Source: Cephalopachus bancanus (lineage: Eukaryota; Chordata; Mammalia; Primates; Tarsiidae). From it: 64,000 nt of DNA. A program made the translations under genes and the position numbers. This document shows, in pieces, positions 23,800 to 36,111 of the stretch. Position 1 is the stretch's first letter. The number at the start of each line of letters is the position of its first letter. The stretch lies in contig JAPVLO010000073.1 of NCBI GenBank assembly GCA_027257055.1, positions 1,240,001 through 1,304,000 on the forward strand, given 5' to 3'. Below the pieces are notes generated by a model that had not been told where the DNA came from, made no database searches, and saw only the letters and a list, made by a program, of their open reading frames with translations.

Positions 23800-24468
23800 A
23801 GGCTTAAGACTTCCCAATTTCTACTCCCTCTAGTTGAGAATATCTGCCTCAAGATCTCTGCAAGGTTGGCAGTTCCTAGTCATTCACATATGAGCTAAAA
23901 TGTCACCTTTTCTGGAAGACCTCCCTGGCTACTAACTACCCAATGGAATGACTCCCTCATAACTTCCTCTCTGTTGGGCCATGTCTACTGCACAGCACTT
24001 TCCACTATCTGACTCCCATGGACTCTGTGATCAAAATCCTACCCAAGCCTGACCATTTTTCATCCGTTGCCTCCTACAGTTCAGTACTCACACAATAGCC
24101 AGGGGACCCCTTTAAAACTCAGATACGTTCATGTTACTCTCCTGCTCAAAACCCTCTGATTGTTTTCCTACAATTTGCAGAATAACAACTCTGACCATGG
24201 TTACCAGGCTCTGTTTGAGCCCCAGGATATCACTCAATCACTTTCTCTTTCCTGATTGACGTCAAGAGGTAACATTGGCCCCTGCTCTTCCTAGATATAA
24301 CCTGAAGCTTGTTATCCTCGGGGTTCTTTTACCTGCAGTTCCTCCCACTAGAACACTAAACCCATACATTCACAAGCCTCATGCCCTGGCTTCCTTCAGG
24401 TCTCAGATCAAAAGATAAATACCTCTCTGCCCTGGCTCTTCTTTCTTCAAAGCATATGTGATTTTGTG
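23800..24468 (-). mobile_element. L2 LINE fragments, antisense
   Basis: CAAGATCTCTGCAAGGTTGG, GCTAAAATGTCACCTTTTCT, then TGTTACTCTCCTGCTCAAAA and CTTCCTTCAGGTCTCAGATC are antisense L2 landmarks. The order restarts near 24050, so at least two L2 pieces are present. The second continues after the mariner insertion. Confidence 0.75.
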
Positions 24469-24470
24469 TA

Positions 24471-25014
24471 TGAGGGAGAACCCCCCTAAAACAGAATTTA
24501 TTTATAAAAAATCATGTGTTTATTCTTACATGTGTAAACTTCAGTCACCTTCTAGGTACTCTTTATGTTTGCTGCAAGACACACATAAAGACACTTTTCC
24601 ACTGCTCAAAACAGTTTTTGAACTCATCAATTTGGATGCCTTTTAGTGCTTCTGCTGTTTTTTATTTCACCTCTTCCACATCAGCAAAATTTTTCCTTCT
24701 GAGGATGTTTTTCATCCAGGGAAACAAATAAACAAAAAGTTGCCCAGGTTGAGATTGAGTGAATAGAGTGAGTGGGGCATGGGGTTAATGCCGTTTGGGG
24801 TCAAAAACTGCTGAACACATTATGAAATGGGCAAGTGCGTTGGATCTTCAAAACAAAATTCACTGAAGCCAAATGCAGCTTCTCACAATAACACTAGCTG
24901 GTACACTGATGCCAATGGATTCCTAGAATACTTACCTAGTGGGAGAAGCCTGTCCTGCAAGGAGTTTGCCCTCCAAAAAAAGATAAATCTGGGTTTTGGG
25001 GGAGTTGTCCCTCA
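24471..25014 (-). mobile_element. Internally deleted mariner-type DNA transposon, copy 2 (most complete ends)
   Basis: Inverted terminal repeats TGAGGGAGAACCCCCCTAAA at the left and its near-complement TTTTGGGGGAGTTGTCCCTCA at the right, flanked by TA at 24469-24470 and 25015-25016. On the minus strand the sequence downstream of the deletion decodes to a mariner transposase C-terminus (DEFKNCFEQWKKC-like). Total 544 bp against about 1.3 kb for a full mariner, so it is non-autonomous. It is inserted in an L2. Confidence 0.85.
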
Positions 25015-25016
25015 TA

Positions 25017-25300
25017 CTTATTTATGCATTGTCTCTCTGCCAATAGAATGCAAGTTTATGAAGGTATGGATTTTGTTCTTTTCATCCTCAGTAATCAACA
25101 CACAGTTGGTTCTCAATAAATACTGCTTTGAGAGTCCAAATGACATCATACCTGTTCATCTGTCTCCTAACTAGAATAGGAACTCCCTTTGAACGGGGAC
25201 TTCATCTCTCTGGTTCATTACTCTGTCCCAATGCCCAGCACTGCTCCTGGTGTATGATAAACTCTCCATATGCATTTGTTAAATGAAGAAATGAATGAAT
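25017..25300 (-). mobile_element. L2 LINE 3' end fragments, antisense
   Basis: ATAGAATGCAAGTTTATGAA, CAGTTGGTTCTCAATAAATA and a second round TGCCCAGCACTGCTCCTGGT with TTTGTTAAATGAAGAAATGA are antisense L2 3' ends, a continuation of 23800-24468. Confidence 0.75.
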
Positions 25301-25437
25301 ATAAATATGGAGCTGATGGAGTTTGGGACTTGGTGGTGATTATTTATGTACAGGTATTTGCTTAAATCATACTTAGATTAATTTAAAGAGATTTAGTATA
25401 TTTAGAAGAACATTTTCTTGTCCTGACTACTTGTGCT

Positions 25438-25790
25438 GAGTTTAATATTGCCCCCCTAAAATTCATGTCTACTTGAACTTGTGAATGTAACTTTACTTAA
25501 AAATAGAGTTTTTACAAATGTAAAACATGAGTTCATGCTGGATAAAGGTATCCTTAAGAATGAGAAAAAATTCAGACACACAGAGGGAGAATGCCATGTG
25601 CCGATGGAGGCAAAGATTGAGGTGATACACTCACAAGCCAAGGAATGGAAGTCAACGATTGTCAGCAACCACCAGAAGCCAGGAAGACACAAGGACAAAA
25701 GCCTGACCAGGGCCTTCAGAGAGAGCAAGGACCTGCTAATACCTGGATTTTGGATTTAGAAAAATGTGAAAGAATAACTTCGTTGTTTAA
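25438..25790 (+). mobile_element. MLT1-type MaLR LTR, solitary
   Basis: GAGTTTAATATTGCCCCCCT, ATTCATGTCTACTTGAAC, AGGGAGAATGCCATGTGCCG, CAAGCCAAGGAATGG and CAACCACCAGAAGCCAGGAA follow the MLT1 LTR order. It is strongly diverged. Confidence 0.75.
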
Positions 25791-25846
25791 ATCTGTCTAG
25801 TCTTAGCAACCTTCTTAGCAGCCTTGCTAAAACACAATCTCTCTCT

Positions 25847-26150
25847 CTCTCTTTTTTTTTTTGAGTCGGGGTTTCACTTTGTCACCCAGGCCAGAGTGCA
25901 GTGGCATGACCATGGCTGACCACAGCCTCAACCTCCTGGGCCTAGGCCATCTTCCCACCTGAGCCTCTAGAGTAGCTGGGATTATAGGCATGTGCCACCA
26001 TGCCTGGCCTTTTTTATTTTTGTTTTTGTAGAGACGAGGTCTGCTATGTTGCCCAGGCTGGTTTCGAGCTCCTGGGCTCAAGAAATCATTCTGCTTCAGC
26101 ATCCCAAAATGCTAGGATCACAGACATGAGCTACCGTGCCTGGTTACCCC
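25847..26150 (-). mobile_element. AluJ-like, antisense
   Basis: A (CT)n and poly-T start, then TTTCACTTTGTCACCCAGGC, AGTAGCTGGGATTATAGGCA, GTAGAGACGAGGTCTGCTAT and an end at GAGCTACCGTGCCTGG. It covers a full dimer in reverse. Confidence 0.9.
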
Positions 26151-29100
26151 TCTTTTTAAAATGCTGCTAATCAAAAGATATAATAGTGCCAGTGTCAAAA
26201 AAGATACTACAAAGAGTTTGATAGTAATCTGGAAGTTCCTCCATTTTGAATGTTGGAGATTCTATAAACAATAAGATTGTTCAGAGTAAGAAATAACCAT
26301 GAACTGGTATGGCCTGATGGACCTTTGCCTGAATAAGTTAGAAGTTATTTCCCTATGCCAGGTAACAAATGCTCAGATGAGGTGAGGAAACTTATGTTGC
26401 TGGTCTCCACTGACAGGAGACCAGAACACATAAGTACTTGAGCCATATGAATATATTCTGAGACAGTCTTTCAGAAATTTAAAATTTATGTAAGTGTAAT
26501 GAGAACCACACCTAGACACGTATACCACAAATAAACAGTAATCTGTAAGGGATGACGCTTATGTGGCCTGCATTCACTGGTGCCAAAATCTTCATTGAAA
26601 TAGTTGAGTGTGCATGTGTGTGTGTGTGTTCACATTATATATACACATATCACCAACAGTATTTGAAGGAGTTCTTCACACTAACACATGAAACAACAAG
26701 AATTAAGAATAACTAAGAATAACTAGCCCTATCCTATGGAAAAGTAATTTTACACATGCAAAGTACCCTCACCTCTTCTCACACTCTCTCTGCCCCAAAA
26801 AATGTAAGAGATGTAAGAGCCTTAATTAGGAGTCAAAATTGATGCTCATTGGGGTAGAGAAGGCAGGATCCCAGGAGAGAACAGGAATAAGTTTAATGAC
26901 TCGGGATACTCCATGATATTTTTGATATTGCAGAAAAATGGAGAAAGAGTAAATTTCTTGTCCCTTCTAGGGGCAGAGCAAGTTTTACTCCCTACTGGGA
27001 ATTTCTGCTCAGACACAGGAGAAAGAAAATAATGGAAAAGGCCACAAGTTTGCTTTATAGGAATTGCTGTTTCTATTGTGTAGAGCAACATGAAATTGAT
27101 GTTTTTCTTGAGGAAACATGGTTAGCTTTGTATCAGTCAATATTGTGCTACTCTATGCGGTTATTCTAAAGAAGAACTCATCCATCTGAAAGGCTCTGGC
27201 CAGGCCAAGCCACCTTCCTGCTACTTTCTGAAGGCAAAGAGCTCACAGTATCCAGGGCAATAATGTTTCTGGAGGACCCACACACATTCCTTCAGGACCT
27301 CTCATGTTTGCCATGGGTGTTTATAACCCTGACCTCAAGAGCCGTGAAAAGAAGGCTTAGTGAGAGCTGACAAGATAATTTAATGGAAGTTCTTCCACCA
27401 AACAGGAGGTGTCTTCAAATAAAAGAGAAAAGAACCAAGCCCCTCTGAAAACCAAATGAACAATATAAAAGGCCAGAAGCAAAGCCAAAATGTCTTTTTT
27501 AAAAAACTGCTGAGAAGATAAACATGATGCAATGCCAGCTGGTTGTATTGACCTGCCCTCCTCCTTCATAGGGCTATTGTCTTTTTTTGTTTCAATTTAA
27601 ACATCTTTCCAGCTCTTCCAGCTCTGAAGAGTGAATAAAATGTAATCATCAGGTTTTAGGTGTCTTCTTTCCTAGAATCTCTCCCAGGTTTATATGGGAA
27701 CTTTAAGGTTTGTATACAGCATGTTACTGAATATTGGCTTATTTTAACCTGAAAGCATAAAACACTGTAATAAAAGACTGTTACTGATAAACATACACAA
27801 AATCCTCTAAAACAAATGTGGAAAGTATAAATAAATGTCCTTTAATTGGAATAAGTTTCCTTTCCTTTTTAAAAAGCATTCAACTTTTTCCAAGGATGAA
27901 AGTCAGGGGTAATTTGTTACAAATTACACTGATCTTAGCATTAAAAGGTTTCTACAAGAATTAGAAATGATACTTGACGCCAATAGAATTGACTGAAATA
28001 GCAATCATCCTTGTTCTTAACATATTGAGGATGGATTTGTACTCAAAAATTGTAAGATCCTCTTCATGTTATCAGATCTCTGAAGAGTTTCGGTGTCAGT
28101 GAACTGGAAAGTTTGGTGAAATAAATTGTTTCCTGCATGTTACTTTTTGTAGGTGCTGCCAGTTAATTCAGTTGCAAAGTTAATGACATCAGGTTGATTT
28201 TCAACCACATATTGTATTGCTCCAAAGCCAAACTGCACACACACTACCTTTTGTTTTCTCTAACTCTGCACTCTGAAGTCCAGGCAGCCTCCAGCTATGA
28301 AGGCTATTGATTACACTGAGACGTGGATTTCGAGTAAGTAATTTTTAAAAATAAGACAAGTTCACATCACCTGTGTCATTTTTCTGATTGGAGAACAGCA
28401 TTCAGACTTTCTCCTCAGATTTGATGTTCATTTATTTTGATATTTCAGTTGATTGGGACTGAGTCAACCCTAGAAATACTGAAAACCCTGTTGGAAAGAG
28501 TTCAAAAAAACAAACAAAAAAACAAACAAAAACTTACCTCTGCACAGAGGCTTAGGCCAGAATAATCTTTGGGATTGCCTGTAATTCTTGAAGTTTATAT
28601 TTGTAGTCGTAGAATCTTTACTACTAAAGACTGGGAGATGGATATCAAAATCATCTTCTTTTCTAAAAGAAGCAAAAATCCTTGAATAGCTTTCCCTAGT
28701 CAACCTCAATCACATAGGAGAAAAACAGAATTAAGTGCAGCACTATGGAATCCATTATTATGAGTCTATTTGAACAGCATGAAAGGAACTAATTTGGCCA
28801 TAAAACCGCACAAGAAAAACTTTCGACATTCTGTCACTGAGTCAGGACAAGGCGTATAAGCCCACGTAGACAGCCAGAGGAAGACTACAGCATTTCTATG
28901 ACTCATGCGAGGGCCAGAAGGAGGTATCAGAAATCAGAGAGGATTACCTCACACAACATTCTCATACGTGACCAGCCACAGGAGGAGGCTTGGAAACTTT
29001 CAGCTGCTGCCAGCACATGGATCCCTTTTGAGGATAGTGATTCAGGAGGACTCATTCCTGCTTACATCAACAGGGGATGTGAATGAAACACAAATCTGTT

Positions 29101-29246
29101 ACACTAACCACAGTTGGTTGAAGCGAGGATTGAGTCCCCTTTAGAAATGGGCTCATCTCCTCTTGCAAGAAAATGCACATATGGTCAGATCCTCATTCTG
29201 GCTTATAATTCCAGAGAGGTTCATGAATCCCCAAAGCCTCAGGTTA
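26151..29246. other. Intergenic, no gene recognised; short simple repeats
   Basis: Contains (GT)n at 26612-26629 and a (CAAA)n run at 28506-28531. Near 28297 an ATG lies upstream of a perfect GTAAGT donor-like site (28334-28339), but no supporting exon was found. The frames at 27357-27569 (-) and 28470-28709 (-) have no known domain. Confidence 0.4.
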
Positions 29247-29260
29247 AAAAGTTCTAATGC

Positions 29261-29554
29261 GCCAGGCTCAGTGGCTCAGCCTGTAATCCCAGCATTTTGG
29301 GAGGCCAAGGCAAGTGGATTGCCTGAGCCTGTGGGTTCGAGACCAGCCCAGGCAATTTGGCGAGACCTTGTCTCTACAATAAATAAAAAATTAGCAGGGT
29401 GTGGTAGCGCGCCCCTGTAGTTCCGGCTACTTGGAAGGCTGAGGCAGAAGGATCGCCAGATCCCAGCCGGTCAATACAGGGGTGGCTGTAAGCGTCCAGT
29501 TGCACTCCAACCTGGGCAACAGAGTGAGACTCTGACTCAAAAAAAAAAAAAAAA
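29261..29554 (+). mobile_element. Lineage-specific dimeric Alu
   Basis: CTCAGTGGCTCAGCCTGTAA and CTACAATAAATAAAAAATTA with a CTCTGACTC end. Target-site duplication TTCTAATGC (29252-29260) and again after the A tail at 29556-29564. Confidence 0.92.
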
Positions 29555-29565
29555 ATTCTAATGCT

Positions 29566-30899
29566 AGGAAATCTGAGCATCACAGAGGTCACTGGGTAAC
29601 CTTTTCCGTTTGGGGAACACCACAGGGAGAGGCCAAAAGCTAACTCAGTTGTGCAGTCTCCATTGGGTGAGGGGACCAAAAAGAAGACAAATTACCGGTC
29701 TTCCCTTTGGTTGTAGATAGGAAGCCTATTGTACATTATTCCAGCTCAGAAGCCCCAGGACCAAGAGGAGTTGTGTGGCTGATGAGGGAACTGCCCATCC
29801 TATCCCTCCTAACAGTAAGCTCCTATCACAGGAGGGGAGGGATATAGGACTCCTTCTTGTGAAGAGTCCACCTAATTCAACTGCCAGGATGTGAGAAGGG
29901 ATGTCCTCTTGGGTTACTCAGTAGTCTGTGAGAAAGCTGGTCTTCTCCCTACTTCATCCCTGTAGCTTCACAGCAAAGATGGGACCAACCCACATGCCAG
30001 TCCTTATCCTAGATACTGACGATCTTTATTGCAAATCCTCTTGTGTGCCTCTTATTGTGGGCATGGAAGTTGGTAGTTTCTGGGTAATTCAACTCTGAAG
30101 TGAGTAATCTGGTAACCTGGGAAAACAAGTGTCAACAAAGATTGTCAATAAAAGGCTATGGGAGTGAGGAATTGCATCTCAGTTAGAAGTTGGACAGATT
30201 CCTGGAATTTTCTAGCTGTCCTTCAGTGCACAGTCTTTGAAGAGAATATTCACTGGGATAAGTCACATTCAAAGTCACATAGGTCCCAGGAAATGGAAAT
30301 ATGGGGATTCATGAAGATGAAACCCAAAGAGGATTCAGTGCACCACCACACCCTTGCCAAACCTTTGTTCTCTCGTATACGTGGGCATGCACCCACCCTC
30401 ACATCCATGGCAAAGGTTCATGCCCTGACCTGTAAGATTAAGATGGAATGAGGACCACTAATGATTTTGATCAATGTGAAAATAGGAAAGGAGATTCCAT
30501 AAAGAAGTTTTACAGAAAAAAGCCTTAAAGAAAATGGATAATCATTTTTCCAGGATGAATTATCTTAAGGCTGGGGATTAAGGCAAGATTTTCTCTCTCA
30601 TTTCTCTTTTGCGGAAAGTCTTAAGAAAGGGTTAAAGGAAAGCCAAGCAATTTTCTCAGCTAGATTATGGGGAACATATTTTCTGTCTTCAAAAGAAATA
30701 TTTTCCCTGAAAAGTGATGTTAGATAACCTGTAGTTGCTTAGGTAGAAAAGTCTGAATCTGTCTGGAGTTGTTTGCTTTCCAGTAACCATAAAGCAGCAA
30801 TAGTTGTAACAAGGAGCCCAGCAATTCAACCTGGGCCTCACCACTTGAGCTCTCATCTCTTTATAACTACATAGTCCTCCAATCAGACCCACCTCTCAA
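29566..30899. other. Intergenic, nothing recognised
   Basis: No exon, RNA gene or named repeat was seen. The frame at 30158-30451 (+) has no recognisable domain. Confidence 0.4.
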
Positions 30900-32825
30900 A
30901 TTTCCTAAATCCCCTCAAACCCTCTCATTATGCTTTCCAGAGTCAAGGCCCTCTCAGCAAAATATGCTGCATCTTCAAACACTTGGCTGACTTCTTCCTT
31001 CACCGCATTGTTCCAGTGAAAACCTAGCTCCCCCAGAAAAGTTTTCCTGGGGCCTTCTCCAGTGGGCTGCCCTCTTCCCCGACATCTTAGAGGTACAAGA
31101 TGGGTGTCCTCCTTGCTTCTTATTGTTACTTCCACATGTTATATCTCCCTCCCCAACAAATGCTCATCTTTGACGTTCTGACATCTGACTCAATCATAAG
31201 ACTACACTAAGCCTTTCTTTTAATAGTCATGGATAGTCATTGGGGTTGCACTTTGCTACTAAATTTGCTCATTTGTTGAAGATCTTATTTCCAGGTCACC
31301 ATAATCTGGCATAGTTCTCAGAGATTTTAATATAAATGTAAATGATTCTTCCAGTGCCCCCGATGTCTTGGTCCAACAGTTTCTTTTCCTCCACCCTACC
31401 TCAGTTTCCCACTCCTGTACAGCACCCTAACATTGTCATTACCACCCCTGCATCCTATCCATGATCTCAGTTTTAAGCTTTCCATTCTCCAGTCTTCTCC
31501 TTCCCTTTGGTATCCTAACTCCAAAAACAGCAAGACCCCTCAAAATTCACAATCTACCAAGCTACCAGTCTTTTCAATATTCCTCTCCTTTCCCACATCC
31601 TAATTTCTCTAGTTAATATTACATGATCATAATTACAGTTGTTCCTTTGCATCTCTTAACTCCCTCATCTCCTCTCTTTCTCTTGTACCTGCTAGACATA
31701 ACCCCAAACCTAGGTAAGTCCTGTTCTCCACCTATCGTGTGACTTTAGCTGTGTAACTGAAGATGAGTAAAGAACACACACTGTCTTAACAGTTTTTCTA
31801 CCAATTAATGAACACTACACTACTAATTAATGAAACTGTCCTGCACGTGGGTCCTTTCATGCCACCTGGCTCCTGTTCTGCCAACCTCTGGTCCATTTAT
31901 TCCCATCTCTTCTTCAAAGGTCTCCAATTCATGCACCAACAGAATTAGGATGCCATCCTACATGTGAGCATGGAGACAGGACTTGTGACAACCAGAACCT
32001 CTGAGCCAGTTGCCTCCTGCCCCAGTAAACTTGGCCAGGGTTCCAAATCCCCTCCTAGTTGCCACCCAAATATATTCATTTTTATGTGTACCATGACTTA
32101 AGAGGTTCAGGGAAACTGTATTAGGTGACAGTTCATATATCCTTCTCCTTAAATCCCCAATATCTGCTTTCTCATCCTCATCCTTAACTGATGACATTCT
32201 TCCTTTTCTCCTGTTCCCATGAATGACAGTCCATTCTCCTCACTAAAGATGATCATTCCCCTTGTGCATTAGGTTCCTTCCCTCACACTTACTCAACATA
32301 TTCTGGAACAACTCTCAATTCTTCCCCCAGTTCCACCAACTTTCCCCTTCCCTTAATTAGTTAACTCCATAGCCACTATACTCATAGGATGTTGTTTTTC
32401 CTAGCTTAAAAACAGAAAAGCTTCACTTGACCTCACCTTCCCATTCAATTACCATCCATTTCTCTCCTTTTCCTTAGGCAAAACTCATGAAAGTATATCT
32501 TCACCATCTCTAATTTCTTTCTTCCCTATATCTTGAATTCTATAAAGATGCTTTTATAGATAGTAACCAATGGCATTCATGTTGCTAAACGTAGTGATTG
32601 GTTCTCACTCCTCGTCTTAACTGTCCTATAGCATTTGACTAAGTTAATCACACTCTCCTTCTTGAAACTCATTCCTAACTTGGGTTTGAACCTTCTTCTC
32701 TCTGAATTCTCCTTCTGCATATCATCTTGGTCTCCATCTCTTCTCTAAAGCCTCCAAAGTTAAATCATCTCAGGCCCTCAGTCATTCTCTTCTATATTCT
32801 TTCAGACCCTGGGTCATCTAATCTA

Positions 32826-32965
32826 GGCACCCTCAAACTTTAAAATACCTGCAGATCACCTGGGGATCACCTGATACTGATTTAATCATTCTGGGATAGA
32901 GTCTGATATTCTAACAAGCTTCCAGGTGATGCTGATGGTACAACTAGCAAGAATCTAGTTCACTC
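32826..32965 (+). mobile_element. MER5A-like hAT MITE inside the L2
   Basis: CCTCAAACTTTAAAATACCT, GATCACCTGGGGATCACCTG and TCTAACAAGCTTCCAGGTGA with TGCTGATGGTAC follow the MER5A order. The termini are diverged. Confidence 0.75.
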
Positions 32966-33851
32966 TTGTGGTATTAAACACAATCTACGTTTTGAAGACT
33001 TTTATATTTCTGTCTCCACTCTAAATCTCTTTTCTGAACTTCAGACTCAGAGATTCAGCTGCTTACCTGCCATTCCCCTTGGATGTCTCAAACTTAACAT
33101 GTCTAAAACACATCCTGAATCTTGCTGCTCTCACCCTGTTCACCAGCTTCTCCTTCGCTTTTCTCAACCTCAAGAAATAAACTTATCCTTATAAATTCAC
33201 AGACCAAAAGCTTTAGTATTGTCCTTGAGTCCTCTTCTTTTCTGCCCTATATCTAATTCATCAGCAAATTTTGTTTCTTCTGTTCTCAAGATAGATGCAG
33301 AATCCAACCATCTCTTAGATCCACCATTGTTGCCTCCTTGGTTCAAGCTGCTGTGGTCTCTCTCCAGGACTATTGCGCAATAGATTTCCAACTGCTTCCC
33401 TGCTTCCCACACTCCATACCTTTCAGTGTGGTCTCAACACAGCACCAGTGGACCCTGCTAGAATATAACTCCAATCTCATCACTCTGCACTCAAAAGTCT
33501 CCAGAGGTTTCACTTAGCACTTAGAGCAAAAGCCAGAGTTCTTACAGAGCCCCGTGTCAGTTAACCCTCCCTTTGCTGCTAATTCTATTTCACTCTCTGA
33601 TGTGGCCACAGCACCTCCTTCCTGTTTCTCCAACACATCAAGCATGATTCTGTTTTTGCATTTGCACTTCCCTTTGCTTCAAATGCTCTTCAGGATACCT
33701 ACATAACTGACTTCCTCACCTCCTTCAGGTCTCTGCTCAATTGTCACTGTACTAATGAGGACTTTTCTGACTATATTATGTCAAGTAACCGAGTTATCTG
33801 CCTTTTCCTTTAATTACTGCCTGCTATATCACATATTGTAACCATCTATTT

Positions 33852-34242
33852 ATTTTTTAAAATTAATTAATTAATTTTATTTTAAAGATGTGGGGTACAG
33901 TTCAGGATTAGGTATATAGGTGGTGATAATACAGGTAAAATTTGCATCCCCACTTCACTTGGTTTGAGATCAGGTACCCTTACTGATGTTGTATGTCCCC
34001 ATCTCCCAACCAGCACTGTCCGACTACTGCCAATGTCTTTCTTATAGTATTATGGTAAATGTTAAGGGTCCGCTTATAAGTGAGAACATGTGATACTCAG
34101 TTCTTTGTGTCTGTGATAGATCACTGAGTATTATAGACTCTAACCCATCCAGGTTGCTGCGAAGTCCATTAATTTTGTTTTTCTTTATGGCTGCAGAATA
34201 TTCCATCACGTATATGTACCACATTTTATTTTTTTATCCAGT
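33852..34242 (-). mobile_element. Young 5'-truncated L1, antisense
   Basis: Poly-T-rich start (TTTTTTAAAATTAATTAATT), then the reverse complement of the same L1 3' UTR family seen at 17983, through CTTATAAGTGAGAACATGTG and on into the ORF2 3' end (GAATATTCCATCACGTATAT). Target-site duplication CCATCTATTT at 33842-33851 and 34243-34252. It is inserted in the L2. Confidence 0.9.
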
Positions 34243-34578
34243 CCATCTATTTCTTTGTCCCCATCCACTAGAATGTAGGGCCTCTGAGACTGAGAACTTT
34301 ACTTTTTTTTGTTTACTGCTGAGTCCCTGGCATCTAGAACACACAGACATAAGCAGCACTCAAAAATTTGTTGAATGTCTGATTAAGAATTCTTATTTGA
34401 TGTTACCATCACATTTTAAAGGAGCACCTCTAAAGTACCCTCAGGTACCAGGCACCATCCTGTTGCTCTAATCTCTGGTTGGCAAGCTGCAGTCTCCCTG
34501 GTCACTGCTACTGGGCTCCACTGTTTTCCCAGGCATCATGGGTCATTCAGCCCACCTAAAAAGCTCAGCCACGCAGAC

Positions 34579-34757
34579 AATGTTTCCCAACTGGATATAC
34601 ATTAGAATCACCCGGAAAGCCTTTCAAGCTGCAAATAACCTAGCCCCATCCTCTCAAGACTCTTCTTGAAGTGGTTTGGGATGGGGGCTTGCACCAGTGT
34701 TTTCTAAAAATTTCTGGATTTTCTTAATGCTTATTCAGGAGTCAGAACCACTGCTCG
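34579..34757 (+). mobile_element. MER5-type hAT MITE
   Basis: AATGTTTCCCAACTGGATAT, ACATTAGAATCACCCGGAAA and a right end AGTCAGAACCACTGCTC match the MER5 layout with CA(G)TG-type ends. It lies 40 bp before another MER5 copy. Confidence 0.65.
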
Positions 34758-34795
34758 GTGAGTATTGCTTTGACTTCAAAAGGATAGTCTACTAA

Positions 34796-34987
34796 CAGTG
34801 GATTTTTAAACTTTAATGTGAATAAGAATCACCTGTAGGGTTTGTTTAAGAACAGCTTCCTGTGCAAACCCCCAGAGATTCTAATTCAATAGGTTGCCGG
34901 GAGGGAAACACAAATTTCTAGTTCTAACAAGCTTGCAGGTGATGCCCGATCCTGCCGGCCCCAAGACCACACTGAGAACTACAGCAC
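34796..34987 (+). mobile_element. MER5A hAT-Charlie MITE
   Basis: CAGTGGATTTTTAAACTTTA, ATAAGAATCACCTGTAGGGT, CCCAGAGATTCTAATTCAAT, TCTAACAAGCTTGCAGGTGA and CACACTGAGAACTACAG are the full MER5A order, about 190 bp. Confidence 0.88.
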
Positions 34988-35189
34988 TGTTGTAAGACTT
35001 TCAGGTTAATATCTCTGGAGAAACTTCCATTACCCCTCAGTGACTGGAATAGCACTTCTTGCCATTCTGGCTCTGCCCTCTAAGCACTCACTCCTGGGGA
35101 TCAGGCCCCAGAGGCACTTTCATTCTTCCTCTCTCCACCCCGATGGTGAGGGCAGAGTTAATTTTTACTTTCTTGGAAGATTGGCTCTG

Positions 35190-35295
35190 AATTATGCATC
35201 GATTTAGTCAGCCAAGTATTTTTTAAACTCCTGCTATGTGCAAGGTACTGTGCGTGGCACTGGAGAATACAACAGCTTATTCTTGTAATGGTATA
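35190..35295 (+). repeat. L2 3' end fragment
   Basis: AACTCCTGCTATGTGCAAGG, TACTGTGCGTGGCACTGGAG and ATACAACAGC are sense L2 3' end text. Confidence 0.65.
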
Positions 35296-35423
35296 ATTAA
35301 CTACCTGTCCCAAAATGTTTTTTCTTAATTTCTTCCAAGGACCCCCAGGTAGCCGGTGGGGCCATTCCAGAGTTCACCAGATGGAATGAATGCAGATTGG
35401 ACCTCAATGACAAGCCCAATATG

Positions 35424-35447
35424 ACTATGAATATGAATATGAATATG
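35424..35447. repeat. (GAATAT)n microsatellite
   Basis: About four copies of a GAATAT-type hexamer (GACTATGAATATGAATATGA). Confidence 0.85.
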
Positions 35448-35571
35448 CCCTCATAGATCCACACAGCTGTCTGAATCTCTTTACTGAGACAAAAAGTATT
35501 ACCTTCCAAAAGCAGACCCTAAGGGGTGGATCACAGATGGAAACACAATCGATATGCAAATACATTTCAGC

Positions 35572-36111
35572 TGAAGGGGTTCAGAACATGGCACCCCAAA
35601 TATGCTGCTTTGGCATACTGATCATTTTGAGCTGAAAGAAATTAAGAACTAGTCAACAAAGGAAAAGCTCTTTACGTCCTTTTCTACTGCATAAAAGAAA
35701 GCATAAATAAAGTTTAAATTTCCCCCTTTGCGAAGAAAATTCTTTTTTGCAAGAAAATTTCTTTTTGCTAAAAAATTTTCATTAGTAAAGGTATCTACAC
35801 CAGGAAGAGACCTACTCCTAACAGACAACTTTTATCAGCATAATAAGGCAATACTCGTTGCTCCCCACTTTTCATATCATTTGCCTCTACCACCCAGAAG
35901 AAGTCCCAAATCTCTATTCCTTTCTGTAGCTCAGGATAATACATAAATTTCAATCATCTGGTTGCTTTCTTGAGTCTCATATTTTTATGAGATCCCCATG
36001 TGCATGCACATAATTAAAATTTTTATCCTGTTATTTTTTCTTGTCAATTTAATTTGTAGACCAGCTAAATAAGCTAAATGAGTAGAAGTAAGCAATTTTT
36101 CCTCTTCTACA
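35572..36111 (+). mobile_element. Probable solitary LTR of an endogenous retrovirus
   Basis: Begins TG at TGAAGGGGTTCAGAACATGG and ends CA at TTTCCTCTTCTACA. It carries an early AATAAAG (about 35705), an ATTAAA about 90 bp before the 3' end, and a T-rich tail with CTTGTCAATTTAATTTGTAG. The length of 540 bp and TG...CA ends fit an LTR. I could not name the family with certainty and saw no matching target-site duplication. Confidence 0.55.

Larger units (their letters stand above)
30900..34390 (-). mobile_element. Long, near-complete L2 LINE, antisense, interrupted
   Basis: The antisense L2 reads in order over about 3 kb: endonuclease-like region (about 31340-31700), RT (32590-32830), CTCAAACTTAACATGTCTAA, CTTGAGTCCTCTTCTTTTCT, TCATCAGCAAATTTTGTTTC, CTCCAGGACTATTGCGCAAT, CTCCTTCAGGTCTCTGCTCA, then the 3' end (34253-34390, TCCCTGGCATCTAGAACACA, AATTTGTTGAATGTCTGATT). 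It is broken by MER5 (32826-32965) and a young L1 (33852-34242). The boundary at 30900 is approximate. Confidence 0.8.

Noticed and set aside
25481..25759. 92-codon frame (+) with an antisense 90-codon partner
   Set aside because: Falls wholly in an MLT1 LTR.
28506..28531. Regular CAAA spacing considered as a structured element
   Set aside because: It is a plain (CAAA)n simple repeat.
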